From Sipunculus nudus (taxonomy: Eukaryota > Annelida > Sipuncula > Golfingiida > Sipunculidae): a stretch of DNA of 64,000 bases. The stretch spans positions 62,099,118-62,163,117 of the forward strand of contig CM049317.1 of assembly GCA_026874595.1 (NCBI GenBank). Direction: 5' to 3'. The number at the start of each line of letters is the position of its first letter. The first letter of the stretch is position 1. The position numbers were made by a program, and so were the translations under genes. Below the pieces are notes generated by a model, which worked only from the letters and a program-made list of their open reading frames with translations, was not told the origin of the DNA and did no database searches. Of the stretch, positions 1 through 9,870 are shown in pieces.

Positions 1-292
1 TAAATCAATAAATGACTTTTTTAAAAATTGCAGAATTATACATTTGCGGTTTTGATTGAACGATATTGCCCTTACTTTTGATATTAATGTTCACTAACCG
101 GGACTGCTGTGTAGCCAGGGGACCCGTCTGTTTTCCTATGGGTCATATCAGTGTGTATTTTTAGGAAAATGCTGCACTTCTTTTGAGATTTTGCCGTAAG
201 CAAAGAATTAGCAAAGCATCAGCAAGGTGTAAGCAAAGGGATTATGCCTTCATAATTGCTCTTTGGCACCATTTTCTGAAGAAATCATGTAT

Positions 293-309
293 TTTCGGAC
301 TTTGCGGGG
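293..309 (+). other. CENP-B-box-like 17-mer (8 of 9 fixed bases)
   Basis: The mammalian CENP-B box is NTTCGNNNNANNCGGGN. Here TTTCGGACTTTGCGGGG has TTCG and CGGG at the right spacing, and only the central A is replaced by T. The same 17-mer starts at 669, 1796, 2171, 4883, 6011, 7140, 7891, 9020 and 10147, and in many later monomers. Other monomers read TTTGGACTTTGCGGG, a CG-to-TG loss, or the one-base-shorter TTCGGCTTTGCGGG. Binding is not shown, and by my rough estimate a site this close would arise by chance in about one monomer design in twelve. Confidence 0.5.
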
Positions 310-508
310 GTCTAATAATGTCAGAAATGGTAAAACATTGTAGGTAAATTGTGTTAAAATTGGAAAATGGGTCAAAGAAATCAATAAATGACTTTTTTAA
401 AAATTGCAGAATTATACATTACCGGTTTTGATTGAACAATATTGCCCTTACTTTTGATATTAATGTTCACTTTCCGGGACTGCTGTGTAGCCAGGGGACC
501 CGTCTGTC

Positions 509-518
509 ACCATATGGT
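509..518. other. Palindrome centred on CATATG (NdeI site), just after the core
   Basis: ACCATATGGT is a perfect 10-bp palindrome. Many other monomers have CCCATATGGG (for example 2387-2396), also perfect. Broken forms are TCCTATGGG, CCATTTGG, CATATGCTT and CCATATTGG. Where intact it provides one NdeI site per monomer. Confidence 0.8.
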
Positions 519-571
519 TCTTATCAGTGTGTATTTTTAGGAAAATGCTGCATTTCTGTTGTGATTTTGCC

Positions 572-615
572 GTAAGCAAAGAATTAGCAAAGCATCAGCA
601 AAGTGTAAGCAAAGG
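572..615 (+). repeat. 11-bp subrepeat, four units, inside the monomer
   Basis: Units are GTAAGCAAAGA (572), ATTAGCAAAGC (583), ATCAGCAAAGT (594) and GTAAGCAAAGG (605), which share AGCAAAG at exact 11-bp spacing. The same block occurs in essentially every monomer, for example 196-239. In monomers such as those starting at 3481 and 14929 the third unit has decayed to an A run (GCATAAAAAAAAGTG). Confidence 0.9.
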
Positions 616-806
616 GATTATGCCTTCATAGTTGCTTTTTTTCACCATTTTCTGAAGAAATCATGTATTTTCGGACTTTGCGGGGGTCTAATAATGTCAG
701 AAATGGTAAAACACTGTAGGTAACTTGTGTTAAAATTGGAAAATGGGTCCAAGAAATCAATAAATGACTTTTTTAAAAATTGCAGAATTATACATTATCG
801 GTTTTG

Positions 807-816
807 ATCGAACGAT
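807..816. other. Inverted repeat ATCG-AA-CGAT with alternative allele ATTG-AA-CAAT
   Basis: Four-base arms around AA. The alternative allele ATTGAACAAT (for example near 1936) is also self-complementary, while ATTGAACGAT (for example near 56) is the intermediate. The ACCGG upstream variant usually travels with the CAAT allele. Confidence 0.7.
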
Positions 817-3004
817 ATTGCCCTTACTTTTGATATTAATGTTCACTATCCGGGACTGCTGTGTAGTCAGGTGACCCGTCTGTCACCATTTGGTTCTTAT
901 CAGTGTGTATTTTTAGGAAAATGCTGCATTTCTGTTGTGATTTTGCCGTAAGCAAAGAATAAGCAAAGCATCAGCAAAGTGTAAGCAAAGGGATTATGCC
1001 TTCATAATTGCTTTTCGGCACCATTTTCTGAAAAAATAATGTATTTTTGGGCTTTGGGGGGGGTCTAATAATGTCAGAAATGGTAAAACTCTGTAGGTAA
1101 ATTGTGTTAAAATTGGAAAATGGGTCCAAGAAATCAATAAATGACTTTTTAAAAATAGCAGAATTATACATTATCGGTTTTGATCGAACGATATTGCCCT
1201 CACTTTTGATATTAATGTTAACTATGCGGGACTGCTGTGTAGCCAGGGGACCCGTCTGTCACCATATGCTTCTTATCAGTGTGTATTTTTAGGAAAATGC
1301 TGCATTTCTGTTGTGATTTTGCTGTAAGCAAAGAATAAGCAAAGCATCAGCAAAGTGTAAGCAAAGGGATTATGCCTTCATAATTGCTTTTCGGCACCAT
1401 TTTCTGAAAAAATAATGTATTTTTGGGCTTTGCGGGGGTCTAATAATGTCAGAAATGGTAAAACACTGTAGGTAAATTCTGTTAAAATTAGAAAATGGGT
1501 CCCAGGAATCAATAAATGACTTTTTTAAAGTAGCAGAATTATACATTTATGGTTTTCATTGAACGATATTGCTCTTACTTTTGATATTAATGTTCACTAA
1601 ACAGGACTGCTGTGTAGCCAGGGGACCCGTCTGTCACCATATGGTTCTTATCAGTGTGTATTTTTAGGAAAATGCTGCATTTCTGTTGTGACTTTGCCGT
1701 AAGCAAAGAATTAGCAAAGCATCAGCAAAGTGTAAGCAAAGGGATTATGCCTTCATAGTTGCTTTTTTTCACCATTTTCTGAAGAAATCATGTATTTTCG
1801 GACTTTGCGGGGGTTTAATAATGTCAGAAATGGTAAAACATTGTAGGTAAATTGTGTTAAAATTGGAAAATGGGTCAAAGAAATCAATAAATGACTTTTT
1901 TAAAAATTGCAGAATTATACATTACCGGTTTTGATTGAACAATATTGCCCTTACTTTTGATATTAATGTTCACTAACCGGGACTGCTGTGTAGCCAGGGG
2001 ACCCGTCTGTCCCCATATGGGTCATATCAGTGTGTTTTTTAGGAAAATGCTGCATTTCTGTTGTGATTTTGCCGTAAGCAGAGAATTAGCAAAGCATCAG
2101 CAAGGTGTAAGCAAAGGGATTATTCCTTCATAATTGCTCTTTGGCACCATTTTCTGAAGAAATCATGTATTTTCGGACTTTGCGGGGGTCTAATAATGTC
2201 AGAAATGGTAAAACATTGTAGGTAAATTGTGTTAAAATTGGAAAATGGGTCAAAGAAATCAATAAATGACTTTTTTAAAAATTGCAGAATTATACATTAC
2301 CGGTTTTGATTGAACAATATTGCCCTTACTTTTGATATTAATGTTCACTAACCGGGACTGCTGTGTAGCCAGGGGACCCGTCTGTCCCCATATGGGTCAT
2401 ATCAGTGTGTTTTTTAGGAAAATGCTGCATTTCTTTTGAGATTTTGCCGTAAGCAAAGAATTAGCAAAGCATCAGCAAGGTGTAAGCAAAGGGATTATGC
2501 CTTCATAATTGCTCTTTGGCACCATTTTCTGAAGAAATAATGTATTTTTGGACTTTGCGGGGGTCTAATAATGTCAGAAATGGTAAAACACTGTAGGTAA
2601 ATTGTGTTAAAATTGGAAAATGGGTCCAAGAAATCAATAAATGACTTTTTTAAAAATTGCAGAATTATACATTTTCGGTTTTGATCGATCGATATTGCCC
2701 TTACTTTTGATATTAATGTTCACTAACCGGGACTGCTGTGTAGCCAGGGGACCCGTCTGTCTCCATATGGGTCATTTCAGTGTGTATTTTTAGGAAAATG
2801 CTGCATTTCTGTTGTGATTTTGCCGTAAGCAAAGAATAAGCAAAGCATTAGCAAAGTGTAAGCAAAGGGATTATGCTTTCATGATTGCTTTTTGGCACAA
2901 TTTTCTGAAGAAATAATGTATTGTTGGACTTTGCTATGGTCTAATAATGTCAGAAATGGTAAAACACTGTAGGTAAATTGTGTTAAAATTGGAAAATGGG
3001 TCCC

Positions 3005-3070
3005 AGGAAACAATAAATGACTTTTTTATAGTAGCAGAATTATATATTTGTGGTTTGATTGCACGATATT
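3005..3070 (+). repeat. Diverged monomer type with GTGGTTTGATTGCACG (first of nine)
   Basis: This monomer type has a linked set of variants: GGAAACAATAAATG, TTTTTTATAGTAGCAG, TTATATATTTGTGG and GATTGCACGATATT, and its left neighbour has GGCACAATTTTC and TTTGCTATGGTCTAAT. It recurs in the monomers whose cores are at 3104, 14552, 21513, 32219, 39180, 45663, 52148 (left half only), 54400 and 60885, and its interval is shorter (373-374 bp). Confidence 0.85.
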
Positions 3071-3786
3071 GCCCTTACTTTTGATATTAATGTTCACTAA
3101 CCGGGACTGCTGTGTAGCCAGGGGACCCGTCTGTCCCCATATGGGTCATATCAGTGTGTATTTTTAGGAAAATGCTGCATTTCTATTGTGATTTTGCCGT
3201 AAGCAAAGAATAAGCAAAGCATCAGCAAAGTGTAAGCAAAGGGATTATGCCTTCATAATTGCTTTTTGGCACCATTTTCTGAAGAAATAATGTATTTTTT
3301 TGGCATTGCGGGGGTCTAATAATGTCAGAAATGGTGAAACACTGTAGGTAAATTGTGTTTAAATTGGAAAATGGGTCAAAGAAATCTATAAATGACTTTT
3401 TTAAAAATAGCAGAATTATACATTTCCGGTTTTGATCGAACGATATTCCACTTACTTTTGATATTAATGTTCACTTACCGGGACTGCTGTGTAGCCAGGG
3501 GACCCGTCTGTTTCCATATTGGTCATATCAGTGCTTATTTTTAGTAAAATGTTTAATTTCTGTTGTGATTTTACTATAAGCAAAGAATAAGCAAAGCATA
3601 AAAAAAAGTGTAAGCAAAGGGATTATGCCTGCATAGTTGCTTTTTGGCACCATTTTCTGAAGAAATAATGTATTTTTGGACTTTGCGGGCGTCTAATAAT
3701 GTCAGAAATGGTAAAACATTGTAGGTAAATTGAGTTAAAATTGGAAAATGGGTCCAATAAATCAATAAATGACTTTTTTAAAAATT

Positions 3787-3880
3787 GCAGAATTTGCAGA
3801 AATGGTAAAACACTGTAGATAAATTGTGTTAAAATTGGAAAATGGGTCCAATAAATCAATAAATGACTTTTTTAAAAATT
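3787..3880. repeat. 94-bp partial monomer duplication (composite monomer 1)
   Basis: GCAGAATT occurs at 3787 and again at 3881. The extra 94 bp repeats the segment from CAGAAATGGTAAAAC to TTTAAAAATTGCAG, with a private CTGTAGATAAATT. The interval grows to 471 bp. All twelve composite monomers share this structure, so one ancestral event is likely. This monomer also carries the 14-bp core deletion. Confidence 0.92.
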
Positions 3881-3940
3881 GCAGAATTATACATTTGCGG
3901 TTTTGATTGAACGATATTGCCCTTACTTTTGATATTAATG

Positions 3941-3960
3941 TTCACTAACCGCCAGGGGAC
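3941..3960. other. 14-bp deletion of the conserved core
   Basis: TTCACTAACC runs straight into GCCAGGGGAC, so GGGACTGCTGTGTA is missing. The related monomer at 15400 is intact. It is the only one of 168 monomers lacking this part of the core. Confidence 0.93.
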
Positions 3961-4816
3961 CCGTCTGTTTTCCTATGGGTCATATCAGTGTGTATTTTTA
4001 GGAAAATGCTGCATTTCTGTTGTGATTTTGCCGTAAGCAAAAAATAAGCAAAGCATCAACAAAGTGTAAGCAAAGTGATTATGCCTTCATAATTGCTTTT
4101 TTTTCACCATTCTCTGAAGAAATAATGTATTTTTGGACTTTGCGGGGGGGCTTATAATGTCAGAAATGGTAAAACATTGTAGGTAAATTGTGTTAAAATT
4201 GGAAAATGGGTCAAAGAAATCAATAAATGACTTTTTTTAAAAATTGCAGAATTATACATTACCGGTTTTGATTGAACAATATTGCCCTTACTTTTGATAT
4301 TAATGTTCACTAACCGGGACTGCTGTGTAGCGAGGGGACCCGTCTGTCCCCATATGGGTCATATCAGTGTGTTTTTTAGGAAAATGCTGCATTTCTTTTG
4401 AGATTTTGCCGTAAGCAAAGAATTAGCAAAGCATCAGCAAGGTGTAAGCAAAGGGATTATGCCTTCATAATTGCTCTTTGGCACCATTTTCTGAAGAAAT
4501 AATGTATTTTTGGACTTTGCGGGGGTCTAATAATGTCAGAAATGGTAAAACACCGTAGGAAAATTGTGTTAAAATTGGAAAATGGGTCCAAGAAATCAAT
4601 AAATGACTTTTTTAAAAATTGCAGAATTATACATTTTCGGTTTTGATCGAACGATATTGCCCTTACTTTTGATATTAATGTTCACTTTCCGGGACTGCTG
4701 TGTAGCCAGGGGACCCGTCTGTCACCATATGGTTCTTATCAGTGTGTATTTTTAGGAAAATGCTGCATTTCTGTTGTGATTTTGCCGTAAGCAAAGAATT
4801 AGCAAAGCATCAGCAA

Positions 4817-5944
4817 AGTGTAAGCAAAGGGATTATGCCTTCATAGTTGTTTTTTTCACCATTTTCTGAAGAAATCATGTATTTTCGGACTTTGCGGGGG
4901 TCTAATAATGTCAGAAATGGTAAAACACTGTAGGTAAATTGTGTTAAAATTGGAAAATGGGTCCAAGAAATCAATAAATGACTTTTTTAAAAATTGCAGA
5001 ATTATACATTATCGGTTTTGATCGAACGATATTGCCCTTACTTTTGATATTAATGTTCTTTTTCCGGGACTGTTGTGCAGCCAGGGGACCCATCTGTCAC
5101 CATATGGTTCTTATCAGTGTGTATTTTTAGAAAAATGCTGCATTTCTGTTGTGATTTTGCCGTAAGCAAAGAATTAGCAAAGCATCAGCAAGGTGTAAGC
5201 AAAGGTATTATGCCTTCATAATTGCTTTTTGGCACCATTTTCTGAAGAAATAATGTATTTTTGGACTTTGTGGGGGTCTTATAATGTCAGAAATGGTAAA
5301 ACATTGTAAGTTAATCGTGTTAAAATGGAAGATGGGTCCAAGAAATCAATAAATGACTTTTTTTAAAAATAGAAGAATTATACATTTGCGGTTTTGAGTG
5401 AACGATATTGGCCTTACTTTTGATATTAATGTTCACTATGCGGGACTGCTGTGTAGCCAGGGGACCCGTCTGTCACCATTTGGGTCATATCAGTGTGTAT
5501 TTTTAGGAAAATGCTGCATTTCTGTTGTGAATTTGCCGTAAGCAAAGAATAAGCAAAGCATCAGCAAAGTGTAAGCAAAGGGATTATGCCTTCATAATTG
5601 CTTTTTGGCACCATTTTCTGAAGAAATAATGTATTTTTTTGGCATTGCGGGGGTGTAATAATGTCAGAAATGGTGAAACACTGTAGGTAAATTGTGTTTA
5701 AATTGGAAAATGGGTCAAAGAAATCTATAAATGACTTTTTTAAAAATAGCAGAATTATACATTTCCGGTTTTGATTGAACGATATTGCCCTTACTTTTAA
5801 TATTAATGTTCACTAACCGGGACTGCTGTGTAGCCAGGGGACCCGTCTGTTTTCCTATGGGTCATATCAGTGTGTATTTTTAGGAAAATGCTGCATTTCT
5901 TTTGAGATTTTGCCGTAAGCAAAGAATTAGCAAAGCATCAGCAA
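4817..5944. repeat. 1,128-bp tandem duplication A, copy 1 (3 monomers)
   Basis: Monomers 5067, 5443 and 5820 recur at +1128. Copy 1 has private changes: GTTCTTTTTCCGGG at 5056, GTTTTGAGTGAAC near 5391, and TTTTAATATT near 5795. The rare GGACTGTTGTGCAG core is shared by 5067 and 6195, and also by 16531 and 34198. Confidence 0.82.
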
Positions 5945-7072
5945 AGTGTAAGCAAAGGGATTATGCCTTCATAGTTGTTTTTTTCACCATTTTCTGAAGA
6001 AATCATGTATTTTCGGACTTTGCGGGGGTCTAATAATGTCAGAAATGGTAAAACACTGTAGGTAAATTGTGTTAAAATTGGAAAATGGGTCCAAGAAATC
6101 AATAAATGACTTTTTTAAAAATTGCAGAATTATACATTATCGGTTTTGATCGAACGATATTGCCCTTACTTTTGATATTAATGTTCACTTTCCGGGACTG
6201 TTGTGCAGCCAGGGGACCCATCTGTCACCATATGGTTCTTATCAGTGTGTATTTTTAGAAAAATGCTGCATTTCTGTTGTGATTTTGCCGTAAGCAAAGA
6301 ATTAGCAAAGCATCAGCAAGGTGTAAGCAAAGGTATTATGCCTTCATAATTGCTTTTTGGCACCATTTTCTGAAGAAATAATGTATTTTTGGACTTTGTG
6401 GGGGTCTTATAATGTCAGAAATGGTAAAACATTGTAAGTTAATCGTGTTAAAATGGAAGATGGGTCCAAGAAATCAATAAATGACTTTTTTTAAAAATAG
6501 AAGAATTATACATTTGCGGTTTTGATTGAACGATATTGGCCTTACTTTTGATATTAATGTTCACTATGCGGGACTGCTGTGTAGCCAGGGGACCCGTCTG
6601 TCACCATTTGGGTCATATCAGTGTGTATTTTTAGGAAAATGCTGCATTTCTGTTGTGAATTTGCCGTAAGCAAAGAATAAGCAAAGCATCAGCAAAGTGT
6701 AAGCAAAGGGATTATGCCTTCATAATTGCTTTTTGGCACCATTTTCTGAAGAAATAATGTATTTTTTTGGCATTGCGGGGGTGTAATAATGTCAGAAATG
6801 GTGAAACACTGTAGGTAAATTGTGTTTAAATTGGAAAATGGGTCAAAGAAATCTATAAATGACTTTTTTAAAAATAGCAGAATTATACATTTCCGGTTTT
6901 GATTGAACGATATTGCCCTTACTTTTGATATTAATGTTCACTAACCGGGACTGCTGTGTAGCCAGGGGACCCGTCTGTTTTCCTATGGGTCATATCAGTG
7001 TGTATTTTTAGGAAAATGCTGCATTTCTTTTGAGATTTTGCCGGAAGCAAAGAATTAGCAAAGCATCAGCAA
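5945..7072. repeat. 1,128-bp tandem duplication A, copy 2 (3 monomers)
   Basis: Monomers 6195, 6571 and 6948. The junction is in the monomer at 5820, whose left half is the TTTTCCTATGGG and TTTCTTTTGAG type and whose right half has CATAGTTGTTTTTTTC, the type found near 4851. Copy 2 has a private GCCGGAAGC near 7039. Confidence 0.8.
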
Positions 7073-7391
7073 GGTGTAAGCAAAGGGATTATGCCTTCAT
7101 AATTGCTCTTTGGCACCATTTTCTGAAGAAATCATGTATTTTCGGACTTTGCGGGGGTCTAATAATGTCAGAAATGGTAAAACATTGTAGGTAAATTGTG
7201 TTAAAATTGGAAAATGGGTCAAAGAAATCAATAAATGACTTTTTTAAAAATTGCAGAATTATACATTACCGGTTTTGATTGAACAATATTGCCCTTACTT
7301 TTGATATTAATGTTCACTAACCGGGACTGCTGTGTAGCCAGGGGACCCGTCTGTCCCCATATGGGTCATATCAGTGTGTTTTTTAGGAAAA

Positions 7392-8519
7392 TGCTGCATT
7401 TCTTTTGAGATTTTGCCGTAAGCAAAGAATTAGCAAAGCATCAGCAAGGTGTAAGCAAAGGGATTATGCCTTCATAATTGCTCTTTGGCACCATTTTCTG
7501 AAGAAATAATGTATTTTTGGACTTTGCGGGGGTCTAATAATGTCAGAAATGGTAAAACACTGTAGGTAAATTGTGTTAAAATTGGAAAATGGGTCCAAGA
7601 AATCAATAAATGACTTTTTTAAAAATTGCAGAATTATACATTTTCGGTTTTGATCGAACGATATTGCCCTTACTTTTGATATTAATGTTCACTTTCCGGG
7701 ACTGCTGTGTAGCCAGGGGACCCGTCTGTCACCATATGGTTCTTATCAGTGTGTATTTTTAGGAAAATGCTGCATTTCTGTTGTGATTTTGCCGTAAGCA
7801 AAGAATTAGCAAAGCATCAGCAAAGTGTAAGCAAAGGGATTATGCCTTCATAGTTGCTTTTTTTCACCATTTTCTGAAGAAATCATGTATTTTCGGACTT
7901 TGCGGGGGTCTAATAATGTCAGAAATGGTAAAACACTGTAGGTAAATTGTGTTAAAATTGGAAAATGGGTCCAAGAAATCAATAAATGACTTTTTTAAAA
8001 ATTGCAGAATTATACATTATCGGTTTTGATCGAACGATATTGCCCTTACTTTTGATATTAATGTTCACTATCCGGGACTGCTGTGTAGTCAGGTGACCCG
8101 TCTGTCACCATTTGGTTCTTATCAGTGTGTATTTTTAGGAAAATGCTGCATTTCTGTTGTGATTTTGCCGTAAGCAAAGAATAAGCAAAGCATCAGCAAA
8201 GTGTAAGCAAAGGGATTATGCCTTCATAATTGCTTTTCGGCACCATTTTCTGAAAAAAATAATGTATTTTTGGGCTTTGGGGGGGGTCTAATAATGTCAG
8301 AAATGGTAAAACACTGTAGGTAAATTGTGTTAAAATTGGAAAATGGGTCCAAGAAATCAATAAATGACTTTTTAAAAATAGCAGAATTATACATTATCGG
8401 TTTTTATCGAACGATATTGCCCTCACTTTTGATATTAATGTTAACTATGCGGGACTGCTGTGTAGCCAGGGGACCCGTCTGTCACCATATGCTTCTTATC
8501 AGTGTGTATTTTTAGGAAA
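7392..8519. repeat. 1,128-bp tandem duplication B, copy 1 (3 monomers)
   Basis: Monomers 7699, 8075 and 8452 recur at +1128 or +1129. The rare variant GTAGTCAGGTGACCCG occurs at 8086 and 9215. It is also present at 864, in the older block near 470-2150. Confidence 0.82.
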
Positions 8520-9647
8520 ATGCTGCATTTCTTTTGAGATTTTGCCGTAAGCAAAGAATTAGCAAAGCATCAGCAAGGTGTAAGCAAAGGGATTATGCCT
8601 TCATAATTGCTCTTTGGCACCATTTTCTGAAGAAATAATGTATTTTTGGACTTTGCGGGGGTCTAATAATGTCAGAAATGGTAAAACACTGTAGGTAAAT
8701 TGTGTTAAAATTGGAAAATGGGTCCAAGAAATCAATAAATGACTTTTTTAAAAATTGCAGAATTATACATTTTCGGTTTTGATCGAACGATATTGCCCTT
8801 ACTTTTGATATTAATGTTCACTTTCCGGGACTGCTGTGTAGCCAGGGGACCCGTCTGTCACCATATGGTTCTTATCAGTGTGTATTTTTAGGAAAATGCT
8901 GCATTTCTGTTGTGATTTTGCCGTAAGCAAAGAATTAGCAAAGCATCAGCAAAGTGTAAGCAAAGGGATTATGCCTTCATAGTTGCTTTTTTTCACCATT
9001 TTCTGAAGAAATCATGTATTTTCGGACTTTGCGGGGGTCTAATAATGTCAGAAATGGTAAAACACTGTAGGTAAATTGTGTTAAAATTGGAAAATGGGTC
9101 CAAGAAATCAATAAATGACTTTTTTAAAAATTGCAGAATTATACATTATCGGTTTTGATCGAACGATATTGCCCTTACTTTTGATATTAATGTTCACTAT
9201 CCGGGACTGCTGTGTAGTCAGGTGACCCGTCTGTCACCATTTGGTTCTTATCAGTGTGCATTTTTAGGAAAATGCTGCATTTCTGTTGTGATTTTGCCGT
9301 AAGCAAAGAATAAGCAAAGCATCAGCAAAGTGTAAGCAAAGGGATTATGCCTTCATAATTGCTTTTCGGCACCATTTTCTGAAAAAAATAATGTATTTTT
9401 GGGCTTTGGGGGGGTCTAATAATGTCAGAAATGGTAAAACACTGTAGGTAAATTGTGTTAAAATTGGAAAATGGGTCCAAGAAATCAATAAATGACTTTT
9501 TAAAAATAGCAGAATTATACATTATCGGTTTTGATCGAACGATATTGCCCTCACTTTTGATATTAATGTTAACTATGCGGGACTGCTGTGTAGCCAGGGG
9601 ACCCGTCTGTCACCATATGCTTCTTATCAGTGTGTATTTTTAGGAAA
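8520..9647. repeat. 1,128-bp tandem duplication B, copy 2 (3 monomers)
   Basis: Monomers 8828, 9204 and 9580. The junction is visible at about 8507-8533, where a CATATGCTTC left half is joined to a TTTCTTTTGAG right half. Private differences include TTTTTATCGAAC at about 8401 in copy 1 and GTGTGCATTTTT near 9256 in copy 2. Confidence 0.82.
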
Positions 9648-9870
9648 ATGCTGCATTTCTGTTGTGATTTTGCCGTAAGCAAAGAATAAGCAAAGCATCA
9701 GCAAAGTGTAAGCAAAGGGATTATGCCTTCATAATTGCTTTTCGGCACCATTTTCTGAAAAAATAATGTATTTTTGGGCTTTGCGGGGGTCTAATAATGT
9801 CAGAAATGGTAAAACACTGTAGGTAAATTCTGTTAAAATTAGAAAATGGGTCCCAGGAATCAATAAATGA

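Larger units (their letters stand above)
477..852 (+). repeat. Representative 376-bp satellite monomer with internal map
   Basis: This is one full unit in an arbitrary phase starting at the core. The parts in order are: GC-rich core 477-507; palindrome ACCATATGGT 509-518; four 11-bp subrepeats 572-615; CENP-B-box-like site 669-685; AT-rich stretch with AATAAATGAC followed by T and A runs at about 755-782; inverted repeat ATCGAACGAT 807-816; and a T-rich run leading to the next core at 853. The unit is about two nucleosome repeats long. Most variation between monomers is single-base and is clustered outside the core. Confidence 0.9.
470..2150. repeat. Older block related to 8821-10501 (offset 8351)
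   Basis: Anchors 477, 853, 1229, 1604 and 1980 match 8828, 9204, 9580, 9955 and 10331 in order and variant type, including the GTGACCCG and AACAGGACTG variants. Scattered substitutions (AAAACTCTG near 1085, GCTGTAAGC near 1320, GTGACTTTGCC near 1688, GGATTATTCC near 2117) make it more diverged than the long duplications. Confidence 0.78.
2345..5760. repeat. Older block related to 13793-17224 (offset 11448 to 11464)
   Basis: Anchors 2355, 2730, 3104 and 3481 match 13803, 14178, 14552 and 14929 at 11448. After the 14-bp deletion and a one-base-shorter G run the offset becomes 11463 (4317 and 15780; 4692 and 16155), then 11464. The rare GATCGATCGATA (2690, 14138) and GCGAGGGGACCC (4330, 15793) variants are shared. 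Confidence 0.78.

Noticed and set aside
47-70. tRNA or Pol III B-box similarity in GGTTTTGATTGAAC
   Set aside because: It lacks the B-box pattern GGTTCGANTCC, no A box is at a fitting distance, and no cloverleaf can be drawn.
196-239. CRISPR-like direct repeats
   Set aside because: The 11-bp units are contiguous with no spacers, and the 376-bp repeat has no unique spacers and no cas genes.
290-315. G-quadruplex from the G run after TTTGC
   Set aside because: There is one run of 5-8 G here and one of 4 G in the distant core per monomer, not four close runs.
265-355. Hammerhead ribozyme, as found in some satellites (CTGAAGA followed later by GAAA)
   Set aside because: The bases that should form stem II next to CTGAAGA and GAAA do not pair, and no fitting cleavage site or stem I and III were seen.
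370-392. Poly(A) signal (AATAAA) and splice-acceptor-like T run with CAG
   Set aside because: It occurs in an AT-rich stretch in every monomer, with no exon or open frame beside it. Chance is sufficient.
3787-3880. The 94-bp extra segment as a small transposon insertion
   Set aside because: It is a copy of the adjacent monomer sequence, with no terminal repeats or target-site duplication of its own.
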